From Enterobacter cloacae (GTDB lineage Bacteria; Pseudomonadota; Gammaproteobacteria; Enterobacterales; Enterobacteriaceae), in NCBI GenBank assembly GCA_014169315.1, contig AP022133.1, positions 1,922,001 through 1,986,000 on the forward strand: a stretch of DNA of 64,000 nt. Reading direction: 5' to 3'. The translations under genes were made by a program, and so were the position numbers. The notes under the pieces are model-generated. The model made no database searches, was not told the DNA's origin, and saw only the letters and a list, made by a program, of their open reading frames with translations. Below are positions 19,519-32,012 of this stretch, one piece after another. Every line of letters starts with the position of its first letter. Position 1 is the first letter of the stretch.

Positions 19519-20270
19519 GAGTGTCCATTTCCCCGGCGCAGGACAATTCGTCCCTGTAAATCGTGGCGGTGATTATGATGATGGCGATAAATTCCCAGCT
19601 GTTCAGCACCGCGGGGGCCAAACATAGAGATAAACTCCGGGTGCGTCGACACCACGTCCGGCGTGCCGGAACAGCAGATATGATGGTTCAGACACAGCAC
19701 TTCGTCGGTTTTTGCCATCACCAGATGCAGGTCGTGGGAAACCATCAGTACCGCGCAGTTAAGCTCGCGGCGCAGCTGGTCGATTAAATCATAAAGTGCA
19801 ACCTGACCATTCACATCCACACCCTGCGTCGGTTCATCCAGCACCAGCAACTGTGGGCTGCTCAGCAGCGCACGGGCAAGTAAAACGCGCTGGGTTTCAC
19901 CACCAGAGAGTTTCTGCAACGGGGCGTCGACAAGATGACCCGCCTGGACACGTTTCAGCGCCGGGAGAATGTCGGCTTTATGTGTACCAGGGCGAAGACG
20001 CAGGAAGCGGCTGACCGTCAACGGCAGCGTGGCGTCCAGGTGTAATTTTTGCGGCACATAGCCGATACGCAATTTTTCTTCGCGCGTGATCACGCCTTCG
20101 TCAGGTCTTACCAGGCCAAGCACTACGCGAACGAGCGTGGATTTACCTGCACCATTAGGGCCGAGCAGCGTCAGAATTTTGCCGGGTTTCAGATCCAGTG
20201 ACACGTCAGAAAGGACGCGGCGCTGACCGAATGAGACCGAAATATTTTCGAGAGAAACCAAAGTCGTCAT
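19515..20270 (-). CDS. znuC: zinc ABC transporter ATPase ZnuC
   Basis: The 251-residue ATPase has Walker [10 protein letters not shown] (about residues 37-45), signature [15 protein letters not shown], Walker [14 protein letters not shown] and a His-rich C-terminal tail ([10 protein letters not shown]) typical of zinc import ATPases. It is divergent from znuA across a short region with the Zur operator, so both arms of the transporter respond to zinc together. Confidence 0.96.
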   Translation of the reverse strand: MTTLVSLENISVSFGQRRVLSDVSLDLKPGKILTLLGPNGAGKSTLVRVVLGLVRPDEGVITREEKLRIGYVPQKLHLDATLPLTVSRFLRLRPGTHKADILPALKRVQAGHLVDAPLQKLSGGETQRVLLARALLSSPQLLVLDEPTQGVDVNGQVALYDLIDQLRRELNCAVLMVSHDLHLVMAKTDEVLCLNHHICCSGTPDVVSTHPEFISMFGPRGAEQLGIYRHHHNHRHDLQGRIVLRRGNGHS

Positions 20271-20296
20271 GTCAATTTAAGCTTGCAGAAGTCAAC

Positions 20297-20318
20297 GAAT
20301 GTTATAATATCACATTCC
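20297..20318. promoter_or_regulatory. Zur operator between znuCB and znuA
   Basis: GAATGTTATAATATCACATTC is a near-perfect palindrome (GAATGT / ACATTC halves) matching the E. coli Zur site at the same place. Zn-bound Zur would repress both divergent promoters when zinc is sufficient. Confidence 0.85.
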
Positions 20319-20347
20319 ACGCATTCATTACGATGATTAGTCGCATT

Positions 20348-21292
20348 ATGTTACATAAAAATACGCTTCTTTTCGCAGCATTATCCGCTGCTCTTTGGGG
20401 TACAACAGCACAAGATGGTAACGCCGCCGTTGTCGCTTCGCTTAAACCGCTCGGATTCATTGCTTCGGCCATTGCAGACGGGGTGACAGAGACTCAGGTT
20501 TTGCTGCCTGATGGTGCCTCCGAACATGACTATTCCTTGCGGCCGTCGGATGTAAAACGCTTACAAAACGCGGACTTAGTTGTCTGGATTGGGCCGGAAA
20601 TGGAAGCGTTTATGCAGAAATCGGCAAAACAGGTTCCTGAACAGAAACAGGTCACTATTGCCGAACTGTCAGGTGTGAAACCGCTGCTCATGAAAGGGGC
20701 TGATGACGACGGTGGCGAACACGACCACGCGCATGCCAGCAGTGAAAAAGGTGATGGAGATCACCATCACGGCGAGTACAACATGCATCTTTGGCTTTCC
20801 CCAGAGATAGCGCGGCTTTCAGCGGTTGCAATCCATGACAAATTAGTGGAACTTATGCCGCAAAGTCGAGCCAAACTAGACGCCAACCTGAAGGATTTTG
20901 AGGCTCAATTAGCCGCAACCGATAAGCAGGTGGGTAACGAGCTCGCACCGTTGAAAGGAAAAGGGTATTTCGTTTTTCATGACGCCTATGGCTATTACGA
21001 AAAACACTACGGCCTGACCCCACTTGGTCACTTTACCGTCAACCCTGAAATTCAGCCCGGTGCGCAGCGTTTACATGAAATCAGAACACAGTTGGTTGAG
21101 CAAAAAGCGACTTGCGTTTTTGCTGAGCCACAGTTCAGGCCAGCGGTCGTAGAAGCCGTGGCCAGGGGAACATCCGTGCGCATGGGAACCCTTGACCCGC
21201 TAGGAACGAATATCCAGTTGAGCAAAGCGAGCTATTCGCAGTTCCTCAGCCAACTGGCGAACCAGTATGCGAGCTGCCTGAAAGGAGATTAA
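20348..21292 (+). CDS. znuA: zinc-binding periplasmic protein ZnuA
   Basis: The 314-residue solute-binding protein captures zinc in the periplasm. The preferred start is [18 protein letters not shown], which gives the signal peptide; upstream in-frame codons lie over the Zur operator. Mature zinc ligands are seen in [16 protein letters not shown] and FHDAYGY, and a His/Asp-rich loop ([20 protein letters not shown]) is the usual metal-collecting loop. It matches E. coli ZnuA to the end, [10 protein letters not shown]. Confidence 0.96.
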   Translation: MLHKNTLLFAALSAALWGTTAQDGNAAVVASLKPLGFIASAIADGVTETQVLLPDGASEHDYSLRPSDVKRLQNADLVVWIGPEMEAFMQKSAKQVPEQKQVTIAELSGVKPLLMKGADDDGGEHDHAHASSEKGDGDHHHGEYNMHLWLSPEIARLSAVAIHDKLVELMPQSRAKLDANLKDFEAQLAATDKQVGNELAPLKGKGYFVFHDAYGYYEKHYGLTPLGHFTVNPEIQPGAQRLHEIRTQLVEQKATCVFAEPQFRPAVVEAVARGTSVRMGTLDPLGTNIQLSKASYSQFLSQLANQYASCLKGD

Positions 21293-21307
21293 CGAGGAAG
21301 TGAATAC

Positions 21308-22627
21308 GTGCAACAGATAGCCCGCTCTGTCGCTCTGGCATTTAACAATTTGCCCCGACCCCATCGCGTTATGCTGGGGTCGCTTACTGTTCTCACCTTA
21401 GCGGTCGCCGTCTGGCGGCCCTATGTGTACCACCCAAGTTCTGCCCCTATCATCAAAACCATTGAGCTTGAAAAGAGCGAGATCCGTTCTTTACTGCCAG
21501 AGGCCAGCGAACCCATCGACCAGACGGCTCAGGAAGATGAAGCCATCCCTCAGGATGAGCTGGATGATAAAACCGAAAATGACTCAGGTACCCATGAATA
21601 TGTCGTCTCGACGGGCGATACGCTGAGCAGCGTTCTGAACCAGTACGGCATTGAAATGGGGGATATCAGCCAGCTGGCAGCCGCGGATAAAGCATTACGC
21701 AACCTTAAAATTGGTCAGCAACTCTCCTGGACATTGAGCGCGGAGGGCGATTTACAGAGCCTGACGTGGGAAGTGTCGCGTCGTGAAACCCGCACCTATG
21801 AGCGTACTGCAAACGGTTTCAAGATGGACAGCGAAATGCAGCAGGGCGACTGGGTGAACAGCGTGCTGAAAGGCACCGTTGGAGCGAGTTTTGTCTCCAG
21901 CGCACGTGATGCCGGGTTGACCAGCGCTGAAATCAGCGCGGTTATCAGGGCCATGCAGTGGCAAATGGATTTCCGTAAACTGAAAAAAGGCGATGAGTTC
22001 TCTGTGCTGATGTCCCGTGAAATGCTGGATGGCAAACGCGAGCAAAGTCAGCTGGTGGGTGTTCGCCTGCGTTCCGAAGGTAAAGATTACTACGCCATTC
22101 GCGCCGAAGACGGTAAGTTTTATGACCGTAACGGTACCGGGCTGGCGAAAGGCTTCCTGCGCTTCCCGACGGCTAAACAGTTCCGCGTCTCTTCCAACTT
22201 CAACCCGCGTCGTCTGAACCCGGTCACCGGACGTGTTGCACCACATCGTGGTGTCGATTTCGCGATGCCGCAGGGTACGCCAGTGCTGGCGGTGGGTGAT
22301 GGCGAAGTGGTCATGGCTAAACGCAGCGGGGCTGCAGGGTATTACGTGGCGGTTCGTCATGGACGTACCTACACCACCCGTTATATGCACCTGCGTAAAA
22401 TGCTGGTGCAGCCGGGGCAGAAAGTGAAGCGCGGCGATCGTATTGCGCTCTCGGGTAATACCGGACGCTCTACGGGTCCGCATCTGCACTATGAAGTGTG
22501 GATTAACCAGCAGGCGGTGAATCCGCTGACGGCGAAGCTGCCGCGCACCGAAGGCCTGACGGGTAAAGATCGTAATGATTACCTGGCTCAGGTGAAAGAG
22601 GTGATACCGCAACTGCGTTTTGACTAA
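21308..22627 (+). CDS. mepM: murein DD-endopeptidase MepM
   Basis: The 439-residue envelope enzyme cuts D-Ala-mDAP crosslinks so that new murein can be inserted. An N-terminal membrane anchor (VMLGSLTVLTLAVAVW) is followed by a LysM domain (about 96-141) and a C-terminal M23 metallopeptidase domain with zinc ligands H313 and D317 (HRGVD) and the HLH pair at 392-394. GTG at 21308 is the start used in E. coli. It starts 15 bp after znuA and ends at a hairpin near 22640-22675. Confidence 0.96.
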   Translation: MQQIARSVALAFNNLPRPHRVMLGSLTVLTLAVAVWRPYVYHPSSAPIIKTIELEKSEIRSLLPEASEPIDQTAQEDEAIPQDELDDKTENDSGTHEYVVSTGDTLSSVLNQYGIEMGDISQLAAADKALRNLKIGQQLSWTLSAEGDLQSLTWEVSRRETRTYERTANGFKMDSEMQQGDWVNSVLKGTVGASFVSSARDAGLTSAEISAVIRAMQWQMDFRKLKKGDEFSVLMSREMLDGKREQSQLVGVRLRSEGKDYYAIRAEDGKFYDRNGTGLAKGFLRFPTAKQFRVSSNFNPRRLNPVTGRVAPHRGVDFAMPQGTPVLAVGDGEVVMAKRSGAAGYYVAVRHGRTYTTRYMHLRKMLVQPGQKVKRGDRIALSGNTGRSTGPHLHYEVWINQQAVNPLTAKLPRTEGLTGKDRNDYLAQVKEVIPQLRFD

Positions 22628-22748
22628 ACGCTGTTCAGCATAAAGCCGGTGCCAGTGCGCACCGGCTTTTTCTTTTGTGCCTGAGCCTCAGCCTCGCTAC
22701 ACTATTCGCATTATTCGTTTTTTTCGCATTACCTTCCCTGGAATCAGC

Positions 22749-23720
22749 ATGGAAACAAAAAAAAATAACATTGAGTATATTCCTGAGTTTGAGCCGTCGT
22801 TTCGTCACCCGCGCAACTGGGGAGCCTGGCTTGGCGTATATGCCTTCGCCGGTATCGCGTTACTGCCAGCATCCGTGCGTGATCCTCTGCTGGGAAAGGT
22901 AGGCCGTCTTGCCGGACGGATGGGTAAAAGCGCCCGCCGCCGCGCGCAGATCAACCTCTATTACTGTTTCCCTGAAAAGAGCGACGCCGAGCGCGAAGCG
23001 ATTATTGATGCCATGTATACCACTGCCCCGCAGGCAATGGCGATGATGGCAGAGCTGGCACTGAAAGGGCCAGAGAAAATCCTCAATCGTGTGGACTGGA
23101 AAGGGCTGGAAATCATCGACGAGATGCGTCGCAATGATGAGAAGGTGATTTTTCTCGTTCCTCATGGCTGGGGTGTGGATATTCCCGCCATGCTGATGGC
23201 ATCGCAAGGCCAGAAAATGGCGGCGATGTTCCATAATCAGGGGAATAAGATCTTTGATTACGTCTGGAATACCGTGCGTCGCCGCTTTGGTGGTCGCCTG
23301 CATGCGCGTAACGATGGAATCAAGCCGTTTATTCAGTCCGTGCGTCAGGGATACTGGGGCTACTATTTGCCGGATCAGGATCACGGTGCTGAGCACAGTG
23401 AGTTTGTCGATTTCTTTGCGACCTACAAGGCGACACTGCCTGCGATTGGCCGCTTGATGAAAGTCTGCCGTGCCAGAGTTGTTCCGCTGTTCCCTGTTTA
23501 TGATGGCAAAACGCATCGTCTGAGCATTGAAGTGCGTCCACCGATGGATGACTTGCTGACTGCCGACGATAACACCATTGCGCGGCGCATGAACGAAGAG
23601 GTGGAGCTTCTGGTGGGGCCACATGCAGAGCAATACACGTGGATACTGAAGCTGCTCAAAACGCGTAAACCGGGCGAAAAAGAGCCGTACAAACGTAGAG
23701 AGCTTTTCCCGGGTAAATAA
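22749..23720 (+). CDS. lpxM: lipid A myristoyltransferase LpxM
   Basis: The 323-residue inner-membrane acyltransferase adds the secondary myristoyl chain to Kdo2-lipid A, completing hexa-acylation. The catalytic H-x4-D motif is H139 to D144 (HGWGVD). The ATG at 22749 (METKKNNIEYIPEFEPSF) gives the E. coli length; the frame is open further upstream without a ribosome site. It is convergent with pykA across a palindrome. Confidence 0.96.
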   Translation: METKKNNIEYIPEFEPSFRHPRNWGAWLGVYAFAGIALLPASVRDPLLGKVGRLAGRMGKSARRRAQINLYYCFPEKSDAEREAIIDAMYTTAPQAMAMMAELALKGPEKILNRVDWKGLEIIDEMRRNDEKVIFLVPHGWGVDIPAMLMASQGQKMAAMFHNQGNKIFDYVWNTVRRRFGGRLHARNDGIKPFIQSVRQGYWGYYLPDQDHGAEHSEFVDFFATYKATLPAIGRLMKVCRARVVPLFPVYDGKTHRLSIEVRPPMDDLLTADDNTIARRMNEEVELLVGPHAEQYTWILKLLKTRKPGEKEPYKRRELFPGK

Positions 23721-23727
23721 AAAATAT

Positions 23728-23752
23728 CCCCTCTCCCTGAAAGGGAGAGGGG
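23728..23752. terminator. bidirectional palindrome between lpxM and pykA
   Basis: CCCCTCTCCCT-GAA-AGGGAGAGGGG, an 11-bp perfect stem with A-rich left flank (AAAAAATAT), stands between convergent genes. It belongs to the same palindrome family as 18683-18703. The U tract is poor, so it may stabilise transcripts rather than terminate. Confidence 0.6.
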
Positions 23753-23771
23753 AGCGCATATCCAGCCTTGA

Positions 23772-25214
<1,443 letters not shown>

Positions 25215-25330
25215 GTAATACTCCGTTGACTGAAACAACTTTGGTGTTGCGTGAACATTGAATCGGCCTTCTTCTGCTGCAAAGCAACAGAGAGGGGACC
25301 GAATGCCGTAAATCGTTTACATCTTAGTTA

Positions 25331-26200
25331 TTAGGGAACATCGCTCTTTATGAGCAATTCTTTATCAAAACGCGATTCCTTGAGCGCTTCTTTGACACGC
25401 TTCAAGTTATCTCTGAATTTTGTGCCCCGGCGTAAGGTAAAACCGGTTGCCAGCACGTCAATCACCGTAAGCTGCGCCAGACGAGACACCATCGGCATAT
25501 ACATGTCCGTGTCTTCAGGCACATCCAGAGTGATGGCGAGCGTCGCTTCTCGCGCCAGCGGTGTGCCCGCCGTCGTCAGGGCGATCACCATGGCATCGTT
25601 TTCACGCGCCAGCTGTGCCAGTTCAACCTGACTCTTGGTACGACCCGTGTGCGAGATAAGCACCACAACATCATCTTCGCTACAATTCATACAGCTCATG
25701 CGTTGCAGCACAATGTCATCGGAATAAATCACCGGAACGTTAAAGCGGAAGAACTTGTTCATGGCATCATGTGCCACTGCTGCTGACGACCCGAGACCGA
25801 AGAAGGCAATACGCTTGGCCTGCGTCAGTAAATCGACCGCGCGATTTACCGAGCTCATATCCAGCGACTGGCGGACGTGGTCAAGCGTGGCCATTGCCGA
25901 CTCAAATATTTTCGCCGTGTATGCATCTACGCTGTCGTCTTCATCCACATTGCGATTAACATAGGGCGTGCCGTTTGCCAGACTTTGGGCCAGATGCAGT
26001 TTAAAATCAGGGAAACCGCGCGTTTCCAGACTGCGGCAGAATCGATTTACCGTCGGTTCGCTGACGCCCGATTCCTGTGCCAGAGCGGCGATGCTTGAAT
26101 GAATCGCCTGAGCGGGGGAGGCGAGAATAACTTCGGCCACTTTTCGCTCGGATTTGCTAAGGTGTTCCAGTTGAAACTGGATTTTTTCCAGCATGTTCAT
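25331..26200 (-). CDS. hexR: transcriptional regulator HexR
   Basis: The 289-residue RpiR-family repressor has an N-terminal helix-turn-helix (SSIAALAQESGVSEPTVNRF, about 30-50) and a C-terminal SIS sugar-phosphate domain (IAFFGLGSSAAVAHDA, then VLISHTGRTKSQVELA). In relatives it senses KDPG, the Entner-Doudoroff intermediate, and controls zwf and other central-carbon genes. The start MNMLEKIQFQLEHLSKSE at 26200 gives the E. coli length. It is divergent from zwf, whose upstream region carries a HexR site. Confidence 0.96.
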   Translation of the reverse strand: MNMLEKIQFQLEHLSKSERKVAEVILASPAQAIHSSIAALAQESGVSEPTVNRFCRSLETRGFPDFKLHLAQSLANGTPYVNRNVDEDDSVDAYTAKIFESAMATLDHVRQSLDMSSVNRAVDLLTQAKRIAFFGLGSSAAVAHDAMNKFFRFNVPVIYSDDIVLQRMSCMNCSEDDVVVLISHTGRTKSQVELAQLARENDAMVIALTTAGTPLAREATLAITLDVPEDTDMYMPMVSRLAQLTVIDVLATGFTLRRGTKFRDNLKRVKEALKESRFDKELLIKSDVP

Positions 26201-26494
26201 CGTTAACAAGGCGCTCATGGGTGGAAACGATTTCATTGATTGATGAAATCATGATTCGATTTAGCCGATATTACCCCTGTGGTTTCTTAAAGGGTAACAG
26301 TCGACAAGAAATGTTGTTGTTTTTTTTCATTACTTGATCGATGTCGGGTTTTACCGTGGCCGGACAGAACAAAGAATCATCGGTTTTCGCGTTATTGCCG
26401 TGCCGCATGCGTTTGGCAGGTCAAAAATCACCGTATCGCACGTGACGTTAAGCGCTAATGGTTTCGGGAATGACGTAAAAGCAGTACAGTGCAT
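26201..26494. promoter_or_regulatory. hexR-zwf divergent control region
   Basis: No gene is seen. An inverted repeat GATTTCAT-TGATTG-ATGAAATC (26229-26250) lies at the hexR start side and a long T tract at 26320-26328. The region must hold both promoters. A frame open through it and into zwf has no ribosome site and does not continue the known protein. Confidence 0.5.
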
Positions 26495-26509
26495 TGTAAT
26501 AAAATTACA
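26495..26509. promoter_or_regulatory. HexR operator upstream of zwf
   Basis: TGTAATAAAATTACA is a perfect palindrome (TGTAAT-AAA-ATTACA) matching the known enterobacterial HexR motif. It sits 46 bp before the zwf start, where repressor would block zwf transcription until KDPG accumulates. Confidence 0.85.
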
Positions 26510-26555
26510 ACGATACCTGGCAGAAGCACCAGGTTATCCAACTGAGGAGAATGAC

Positions 26556-28031
26556 ATGGCGGTAACGCAAACAGCCCAGGCATGTGACCTGGTCATTTTC
26601 GGCGCGAAAGGCGATCTTGCACGCCGTAAATTGCTGCCTTCCCTGTATCAACTGGAGAAAGCGGGCCAACTCCATCCGGATACCCGTATCCTGGGTGTAG
26701 GGCGCGCCGACTGGGACAAGGACGCTTATACCAAAGTGGTGCGCGAGGCGCTCGAAACTTTCATGAAAGAGAAAATTGATGAAAGTTTGTGGGATACCCT
26801 GAGTGGCCGTCTTGATTTCTGCAACCTGGACGTTAACGACGTCAGCGCGTTCACCCGTTTAGGTGAAATGCTGGATCAGAAAAACCGTGTCACCATTAAC
26901 TATTTCGCCATGCCGCCAAGCACCTTCGGCGCAATCTGCAAAGGGCTGGGCGAGGCAAAACTGAATAACAAACCAGCACGCGTGGTTATGGAAAAACCGC
27001 TGGGTACATCTCTGTCGACCTCACGCGAAATTAACGACCAGGTGGGCGAATACTTCGAAGAGTGTCAGGTGTACCGCATTGACCATTACCTGGGTAAAGA
27101 GACGGTACTGAACCTGCTGGCGCTGCGTTTTGCTAACTCCCTGTTTGTAAACAACTGGGATAACCGCACTATCGACCATGTGGAAATTACCGTGGCCGAA
27201 GAGGTGGGCATTGAAGGTCGCTGGGGTTACTTTGACCAGGCCGGTCAGATGCGCGACATGATCCAGAACCACCTGCTGCAAATCCTGTGCATGATTGCGA
27301 TGTCTCCGCCATCCGATCTGACGGCTGACAGCATCCGCGATGCCAAAGTGAAAGTCCTGAAATCACTGCGCCGCATTGACCGTTCAAATGTACGTGAGAA
27401 AACCGTTCGCGGTCAGTACACCGCCGGGTTTGCACAGGGTAAAAAAGTACCGGGCTATCTGGAAGAAGAGGGTGCGAACAAATCCAGCAACACAGAGACG
27501 TTTGTGGCGATCCGTGTGGATATCGACGACTGGCGCTGGGCGGGTGTTCCGTTCTATCTGCGTACCGGTAAACGTCTGCCAGCCAAATGCTCTGAAGTGG
27601 TTGTGTACTTCAAAAACCCGGAACTGAACCTGTTCAAAGAGTCCTGGCAGGAACTGCCGCAGAACAAACTGACCATCCGTCTGCAGCCGGACGAAGGTGT
27701 GGATATTCAGATCCTGAACAAAGTCCCAGGCCTGGATCACAAGCACAACCTGCAGACCACCAAGCTGGATCTGAGTTATTCCGAAACCTTCAACCAGACG
27801 CACCTGGCTGATGCTTACGAGCGTCTGCTGCTGGAAACCATGCGTGGTATCCAGGCGCTGTTCGTGCGTCGCGATGAAGTGGAAGAGGCGTGGAAATGGG
27901 TCGACTCCATCACCGAAGCCTGGGCTGCCGATCAGGATGTGCCAAAACCGTATCAGGCGGGGACCTGGGGGCCGGTCGCATCGGTTGCGATGATCACCCG
28001 TGATGGTCGCTCATGGAACGAGTTTGAGTAA
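26556..28031 (+). CDS. zwf: glucose-6-phosphate 1-dehydrogenase
   Basis: The 491-residue enzyme oxidises glucose 6-phosphate with NADP, feeding both the pentose phosphate and Entner-Doudoroff routes. The NADP-binding loop is [15 protein letters not shown] near residues 14-28 and the substrate signature RIDHYLGKE begins at 174. The ATG at 26556 follows GAGGAG and gives the E. coli length. Immediate neighbours are hexR (divergent) and edd-eda downstream, which together make the upper ED pathway. Confidence 0.97.
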   Translation: MAVTQTAQACDLVIFGAKGDLARRKLLPSLYQLEKAGQLHPDTRILGVGRADWDKDAYTKVVREALETFMKEKIDESLWDTLSGRLDFCNLDVNDVSAFTRLGEMLDQKNRVTINYFAMPPSTFGAICKGLGEAKLNNKPARVVMEKPLGTSLSTSREINDQVGEYFEECQVYRIDHYLGKETVLNLLALRFANSLFVNNWDNRTIDHVEITVAEEVGIEGRWGYFDQAGQMRDMIQNHLLQILCMIAMSPPSDLTADSIRDAKVKVLKSLRRIDRSNVREKTVRGQYTAGFAQGKKVPGYLEEEGANKSSNTETFVAIRVDIDDWRWAGVPFYLRTGKRLPAKCSEVVVYFKNPELNLFKESWQELPQNKLTIRLQPDEGVDIQILNKVPGLDHKHNLQTTKLDLSYSETFNQTHLADAYERLLLETMRGIQALFVRRDEVEEAWKWVDSITEAWAADQDVPKPYQAGTWGPVASVAMITRDGRSWNEFE

Positions 28032-28056
28032 GATTATCCACTAACCCAGAGGTGTT

Positions 28057-28072
28057 ATTTTACCGGTAACAT
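28057..28072. promoter_or_regulatory. GntR operator upstream of edd
   Basis: ATTTTACCGGTAACAT differs by one base in one half from the perfect palindrome ATGTTACCGGTAACAT bound by GntR in E. coli. It lies 190 bp before edd, suggesting gluconate induction of the ED genes. Confidence 0.75.
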
Positions 28073-28110
28073 GATCTGGCACAGTTAGTCGCATAATTTT
28101 TAATCTTTTA

Positions 28111-28144
28111 AGCTCCGCGTGGATTCACCCGCGGAGCTTTTTTT
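28111..28144 (+). terminator. rho-independent terminator after zwf
   Basis: AAGCTCCGCG, a 10-base loop, CGCGGAGCTT and a run of T form a strong terminator that separates zwf from edd-eda. Confidence 0.92.
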
Positions 28145-28265
28145 ATTACACTGCCGGAAGTGATTTTGCCCCTGGGCTCCGGACAGCAAGCGTTTCAGCG
28201 TTGTTAACAACTGCCAGCAACTTTGTAAACTCCCGAGCACGGACAGATAAATTAGAGGAGCTTTT

Positions 28266-30077
28266 ATGAATCCTGTATTGTTACGCGTAACAAAACGCAT
28301 TATCGAGCGCTCAAAAGAGACGCGCTCGGCCTACCTCGCCCGGATTGAACAGGCAAAGAGTAACACTGTCCACCGCTCTCAGCTGGCCTGCGGTAACCTG
28401 GCCCACGGCTTTGCCGCCTGCCAACCCGATGATAAAGCCTCGCTGAAAAGCATGCTGCGTAACAATATCGCCATTATTACCTCCTATAACGATATGCTTT
28501 CCGCGCACCAGCCGTATGAGGTTTACCCGGATATCATCCGTAAAGCGCTGCACAGCGTGAATGCAGTCGGTCAGGTCGCGGGTGGTGTGCCAGCGATGTG
28601 CGACGGTGTAACCCAGGGTCAGGACGGAATGGAGCTGTCTCTGCTGAGCCGCGAAGTGATTGCGATGTCTGCGGCGGTTGGCTTGTCTCACAACATGTTC
28701 GATGGTGCGCTGTACCTGGGCGTGTGTGACAAGATAGTCCCGGGGCTGGCGATGGCGGCACTGTCGTTTGGTCATCTGCCCGCAATTTTTGTGCCGTCAG
28801 GTCCAATGAGCAGCGGCCTGCCAAACAAAGAAAAAGTACGTATTCGACAGCTGTATGCTGAAGGCAAAGCAGACCGTCAGGCGCTGCTGGAAGCGGAAGC
28901 CGCCTCCTACCACGCGCCGGGTACCTGCACCTTCTATGGTACGGCCAACACCAACCAGATGGTGGTGGAGTTTATGGGGATGCAGCTGCCAGGTTCGTCC
29001 TTTATCCAGCCGGATGCTCCGCTGCGTCAGGCGCTGACTGAAGCCGCTGCCCGCCAGGTGACGCGTCTGACCGGTAACGGCAGCGAGTGGCTGCCTCTGG
29101 GTAAAATGATCGACGAAAAAGTCGTTGTTAACGGAATTGTCGCGCTGCTGGCAACCGGTGGTTCAACTAACCACACCATGCACCTGGTAGCGATGGCACG
29201 CGCGGCGGGCATTCTGATCAACTGGGACGATTTCTCCGATATTTCTGCTGTTGTACCGCTGATGGCGCGCCTGTACCCAAATGGCCCGGCGGACATTAAC
29301 CACTTCCAGGCAGCCGGTGGCGTGCCGGTTCTGATGCGTGAACTGCTCAAAGGCGGTCTGCTGCATGAAGATGTGAACACTGTGGCGGGCTTTGGTCTGC
29401 AGCGCTACACCCTGGAGCCGTGGCTGAACAACGGCGAGCTGGACTGGCGTGAAGGCGCGAGCGCGTCCCTCGATGCGCAGGTTATCGCCACCATCGACAA
29501 ACCGTTCTCTCACCACGGTGGTACCAAAGTGTTGAGCGGTAACCTGGGTCGTGCAGTAATGAAAACGTCTGCCGTACCGGAAGAGAATCAGATTATCGAA
29601 GCGCCGGCGGTGGTGTTTGAAAGCCAGCACGACGTGTTACCAGCCTTTGACGCTGGCCTGCTCGACAAAGATTGCGTGGTGGTGGTGCGTCACCAGGGGC
29701 CAAAAGCCAACGGGATGCCAGAATTGCATAAACTTATGCCGCCACTTGGTGTATTATTGGACCGCTGTTTCAAAATTGCGTTGGTGACCGATGGACGCCT
29801 TTCTGGGGCATCAGGTAAAGTGCCTTCAGCGATCCACGTGACCCCTGAAGCTTACGACGGCGGCCTGCTGGCGAAAGTTCGCGATGGCGACATGATCCGC
29901 GTCAACGGTCAGACAGGCGAGTTAACCCTGCTGGTGGATGAAGCAGAGCTGGCGGCGCGTAAGCCACATATTCCTGACCTTAGCGCGTCGCGTGTGGGTA
30001 CCGGACGCGAAATGTTTAGTGCGCTGCGTGAGAAACTCTCCGGCGCGGAGCAGGGCGCAACCTGTATTACGTTTTAA
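28266..30077 (+). CDS. edd: phosphogluconate dehydratase
   Basis: The 603-residue IlvD/Edd-family iron-sulfur dehydratase turns 6-phosphogluconate into KDPG. Family motifs are [37 protein letters not shown] and [14 protein letters not shown], with the cysteines that hold the cluster. Length equals E. coli Edd. AGAGGAG stands before the ATG. eda begins 39 bp after the stop, forming the edd-eda operon. Confidence 0.97.
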   Translation: MNPVLLRVTKRIIERSKETRSAYLARIEQAKSNTVHRSQLACGNLAHGFAACQPDDKASLKSMLRNNIAIITSYNDMLSAHQPYEVYPDIIRKALHSVNAVGQVAGGVPAMCDGVTQGQDGMELSLLSREVIAMSAAVGLSHNMFDGALYLGVCDKIVPGLAMAALSFGHLPAIFVPSGPMSSGLPNKEKVRIRQLYAEGKADRQALLEAEAASYHAPGTCTFYGTANTNQMVVEFMGMQLPGSSFIQPDAPLRQALTEAAARQVTRLTGNGSEWLPLGKMIDEKVVVNGIVALLATGGSTNHTMHLVAMARAAGILINWDDFSDISAVVPLMARLYPNGPADINHFQAAGGVPVLMRELLKGGLLHEDVNTVAGFGLQRYTLEPWLNNGELDWREGASASLDAQVIATIDKPFSHHGGTKVLSGNLGRAVMKTSAVPEENQIIEAPAVVFESQHDVLPAFDAGLLDKDCVVVVRHQGPKANGMPELHKLMPPLGVLLDRCFKIALVTDGRLSGASGKVPSAIHVTPEAYDGGLLAKVRDGDMIRVNGQTGELTLLVDEAELAARKPHIPDLSASRVGTGREMFSALREKLSGAEQGATCITF

Positions 30078-30116
30078 GACGACTTGATTTTATCGATCTG
30101 GCGAGAGAAAACTCTG

Positions 30117-30758
30117 ATGAAAAACTGGAAAACAAGTGCAGAAGCAATCCTGACCACTGGCCCTGTCGTGCCGGTTATTGTGGTAAATAAACTGGAGCAC
30201 GCTGTACCGATGGCGAAAGCGCTGGTTGCAGGTGGGGTTCGCGTTCTGGAAGTGACTCTGCGTACCGCCTGTGCGATGGACGCTATCCGCGCTATCGCCA
30301 AAGAAGTACCGGACGCGATCATCGGTGCGGGGACTGTTCTGAACGCGCAGCAGCTGGCTGAAGTGACCGAAGCAGGCGCACAGTTCGCGATCAGCCCGGG
30401 TCTGACGGAGCCTCTGCTGAAAGCCGCAACCGAAGGTTCTATTCCGCTGATCCCTGGTATCAGCACCGTGTCTGAACTGATGCTGGGCATGGACTACGGT
30501 CTGAAAGAGTTCAAATTCTTCCCGGCAGAAGCGAACGGCGGTACCAAAGCGCTGCAGGCCATTGCCGGTCCATTCTCTCAGGTTCGTTTCTGCCCAACCG
30601 GCGGTATCTCTCCGGCGAACTACCGTGACTACCTGGCGCTGAAAAGCGTGCTGTGCATCGGTGGTTCATGGCTGGTTCCGGCTGACGCGCTGGAAGCAGG
30701 TGACTGGGATCGCATTACGAAACTGGCTCGTGAAGCAGTTGAAGGTGCTAAGCAGTAA
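30117..30758 (+). CDS. eda: KDPG aldolase
   Basis: The 213-residue class I aldolase splits KDPG to pyruvate and glyceraldehyde 3-phosphate; it also acts on oxaloacetate and hydroxyoxoglutarate. The Schiff-base lysine is K133 ([14 protein letters not shown]) and the assisting Glu is E45 ([10 protein letters not shown]). The ATG at 30117 begins [17 protein letters not shown] and gives the known length; codons further upstream in frame are not conserved. It ends at a bidirectional terminator. Confidence 0.97.
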   Translation: MKNWKTSAEAILTTGPVVPVIVVNKLEHAVPMAKALVAGGVRVLEVTLRTACAMDAIRAIAKEVPDAIIGAGTVLNAQQLAEVTEAGAQFAISPGLTEPLLKAATEGSIPLIPGISTVSELMLGMDYGLKEFKFFPAEANGGTKALQAIAGPFSQVRFCPTGGISPANYRDYLALKSVLCIGGSWLVPADALEAGDWDRITKLAREAVEGAKQ

Positions 30759-30773
30759 GCGTGTAGTCGAATG

Positions 30774-30801
30774 AAAAACGGGCCTTCTGGCCCGTTTTTT
30801 T
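30774..30801. terminator. bidirectional terminator between eda and purT
   Basis: AAAAACGGGCC-TTCT-GGCCCGTTTTTTT is symmetric, with A and T runs on the two sides, and lies between the convergent eda and purT stops. Confidence 0.93.
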
Positions 30802-31978
30802 ATCCTGCTACGTTGACATTCGCGGCGGCCGTTTTGGCTCTTGCCACGGCATCATCTATATTCTCACCCGTCGCTAACGCCACGCCAAGACGACGTGAAC
30901 CGTCGATTTCCGGTTTACCGAACAACCTGACCTGCAAACCTGCGCCGACGGCACCTTCAACGTTATCGAAGGTGACGTTCTGGCTGGTCAAGTGCGGCAG
31001 GATCACCGCCGATGCCGCCGGGCCGTACTGACGAATACCACCGACAGGCAGGCCGAGGAAGGCACGCACATGCAGGGCGAACTCAGAGAGATCCTGTGAG
31101 ATCAGGGTCACCATGCCAGTATCGTGCGGGCGAGGGGAGACTTCACTGAAAATGACCTCATCACCGCAGACAAACAGCTCCACACCGAACAGGCCGTAAC
31201 CGCCCAGCGCCAGCACCGTCTTACGGGCTATTTCCTGCGCACGTTCCAGGGCCAGAGGACTCATCTGCTGCGGCTGCCAGGATTCGCGATAATCACCATC
31301 TTCCTGACGGTGACCAATCGGGTCGCAGAAATGAACGCCATCCACGGCGCTGACGGTGAGCAGGGTGATTTCGAAATCAAACTTAACCACACCTTCGACA
31401 ATCACGCGCCCGGCACCGGCGCGGCCACCCTGTTGCGCATAGTCCCAGGCCTTATCCAGCGTGCTACTGTCGCGGATAAAGCTTTGCCCTTTACCGGAGG
31501 AGCTCATTACCGGCTTAATGATGCACGGGTAGCCAATCTCGTTGACGGCCTGAAGGAATTCGGCTTTGTTACCAGCAAAACGGTAGCTGGAGGTGGGGAG
31601 TTGCAGCTCTTCAGCCGCCAGACGGCGAATACCTTCACGGTTCATGGTCAGCTTCGCCGCTTTTGCACAGGGCACTACGCGTTGACCTTCCTGCTCAAGG
31701 GCAATCAGCATATCGGTAGCAATGGCTTCGATTTCCGGTACCACGAAATCCGGTTTTTCTTTGGTAATCAGGGCGTGCAGGGCGTCGCCATCCAGCATGT
31801 TAATCACATGAGCGCGGTGGGCTACGTGCATCGCAGGGGCATCTGCATAACGATCAACCGCGATGACTTCAACGCCTAAGCGCTGGCACTCAATGGCAAC
31901 CTCTTTTCCCAGTTCTCCCGATCCTAGCAGCATTACGCGCGTCGCTGCAGGTCGCAGCGCGGTTCCTAAACGAGTCAT
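30800..31978 (-). CDS. purT: formate-dependent GAR transformylase PurT
   Basis: The 392-residue ATP-grasp enzyme makes formyl-GAR from GAR, formate and ATP in purine synthesis, an alternative to PurN. Motifs: [16 protein letters not shown] at the N terminus, [15 protein letters not shown] (nucleotide loop, about 152-166) and [20 protein letters not shown] (metal ligands). Full length compared with E. coli. A perfect PurR box lies 35 bp upstream of its start. Confidence 0.96.
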   Translation of the reverse strand: MTRLGTALRPAATRVMLLGSGELGKEVAIECQRLGVEVIAVDRYADAPAMHVAHRAHVINMLDGDALHALITKEKPDFVVPEIEAIATDMLIALEQEGQRVVPCAKAAKLTMNREGIRRLAAEELQLPTSSYRFAGNKAEFLQAVNEIGYPCIIKPVMSSSGKGQSFIRDSSTLDKAWDYAQQGGRAGAGRVIVEGVVKFDFEITLLTVSAVDGVHFCDPIGHRQEDGDYRESWQPQQMSPLALERAQEIARKTVLALGGYGLFGVELFVCGDEVIFSEVSPRPHDTGMVTLISQDLSEFALHVRAFLGLPVGGIRQYGPAASAVILPHLTSQNVTFDNVEGAVGAGLQVRLFGKPEIDGSRRLGVALATGENIDDAVARAKTAAANVNVAG

Positions 31979-32012
31979 AACAATCCCCCTGAAAAAGTTG
32001 CGCGCAGTATAA

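Noticed and set aside
21752-23759. Long minus-strand frames opposite mepM and lpxM
   Set aside because: Both sense genes are conserved over their length with active-site motifs; the opposite frames are shadows.
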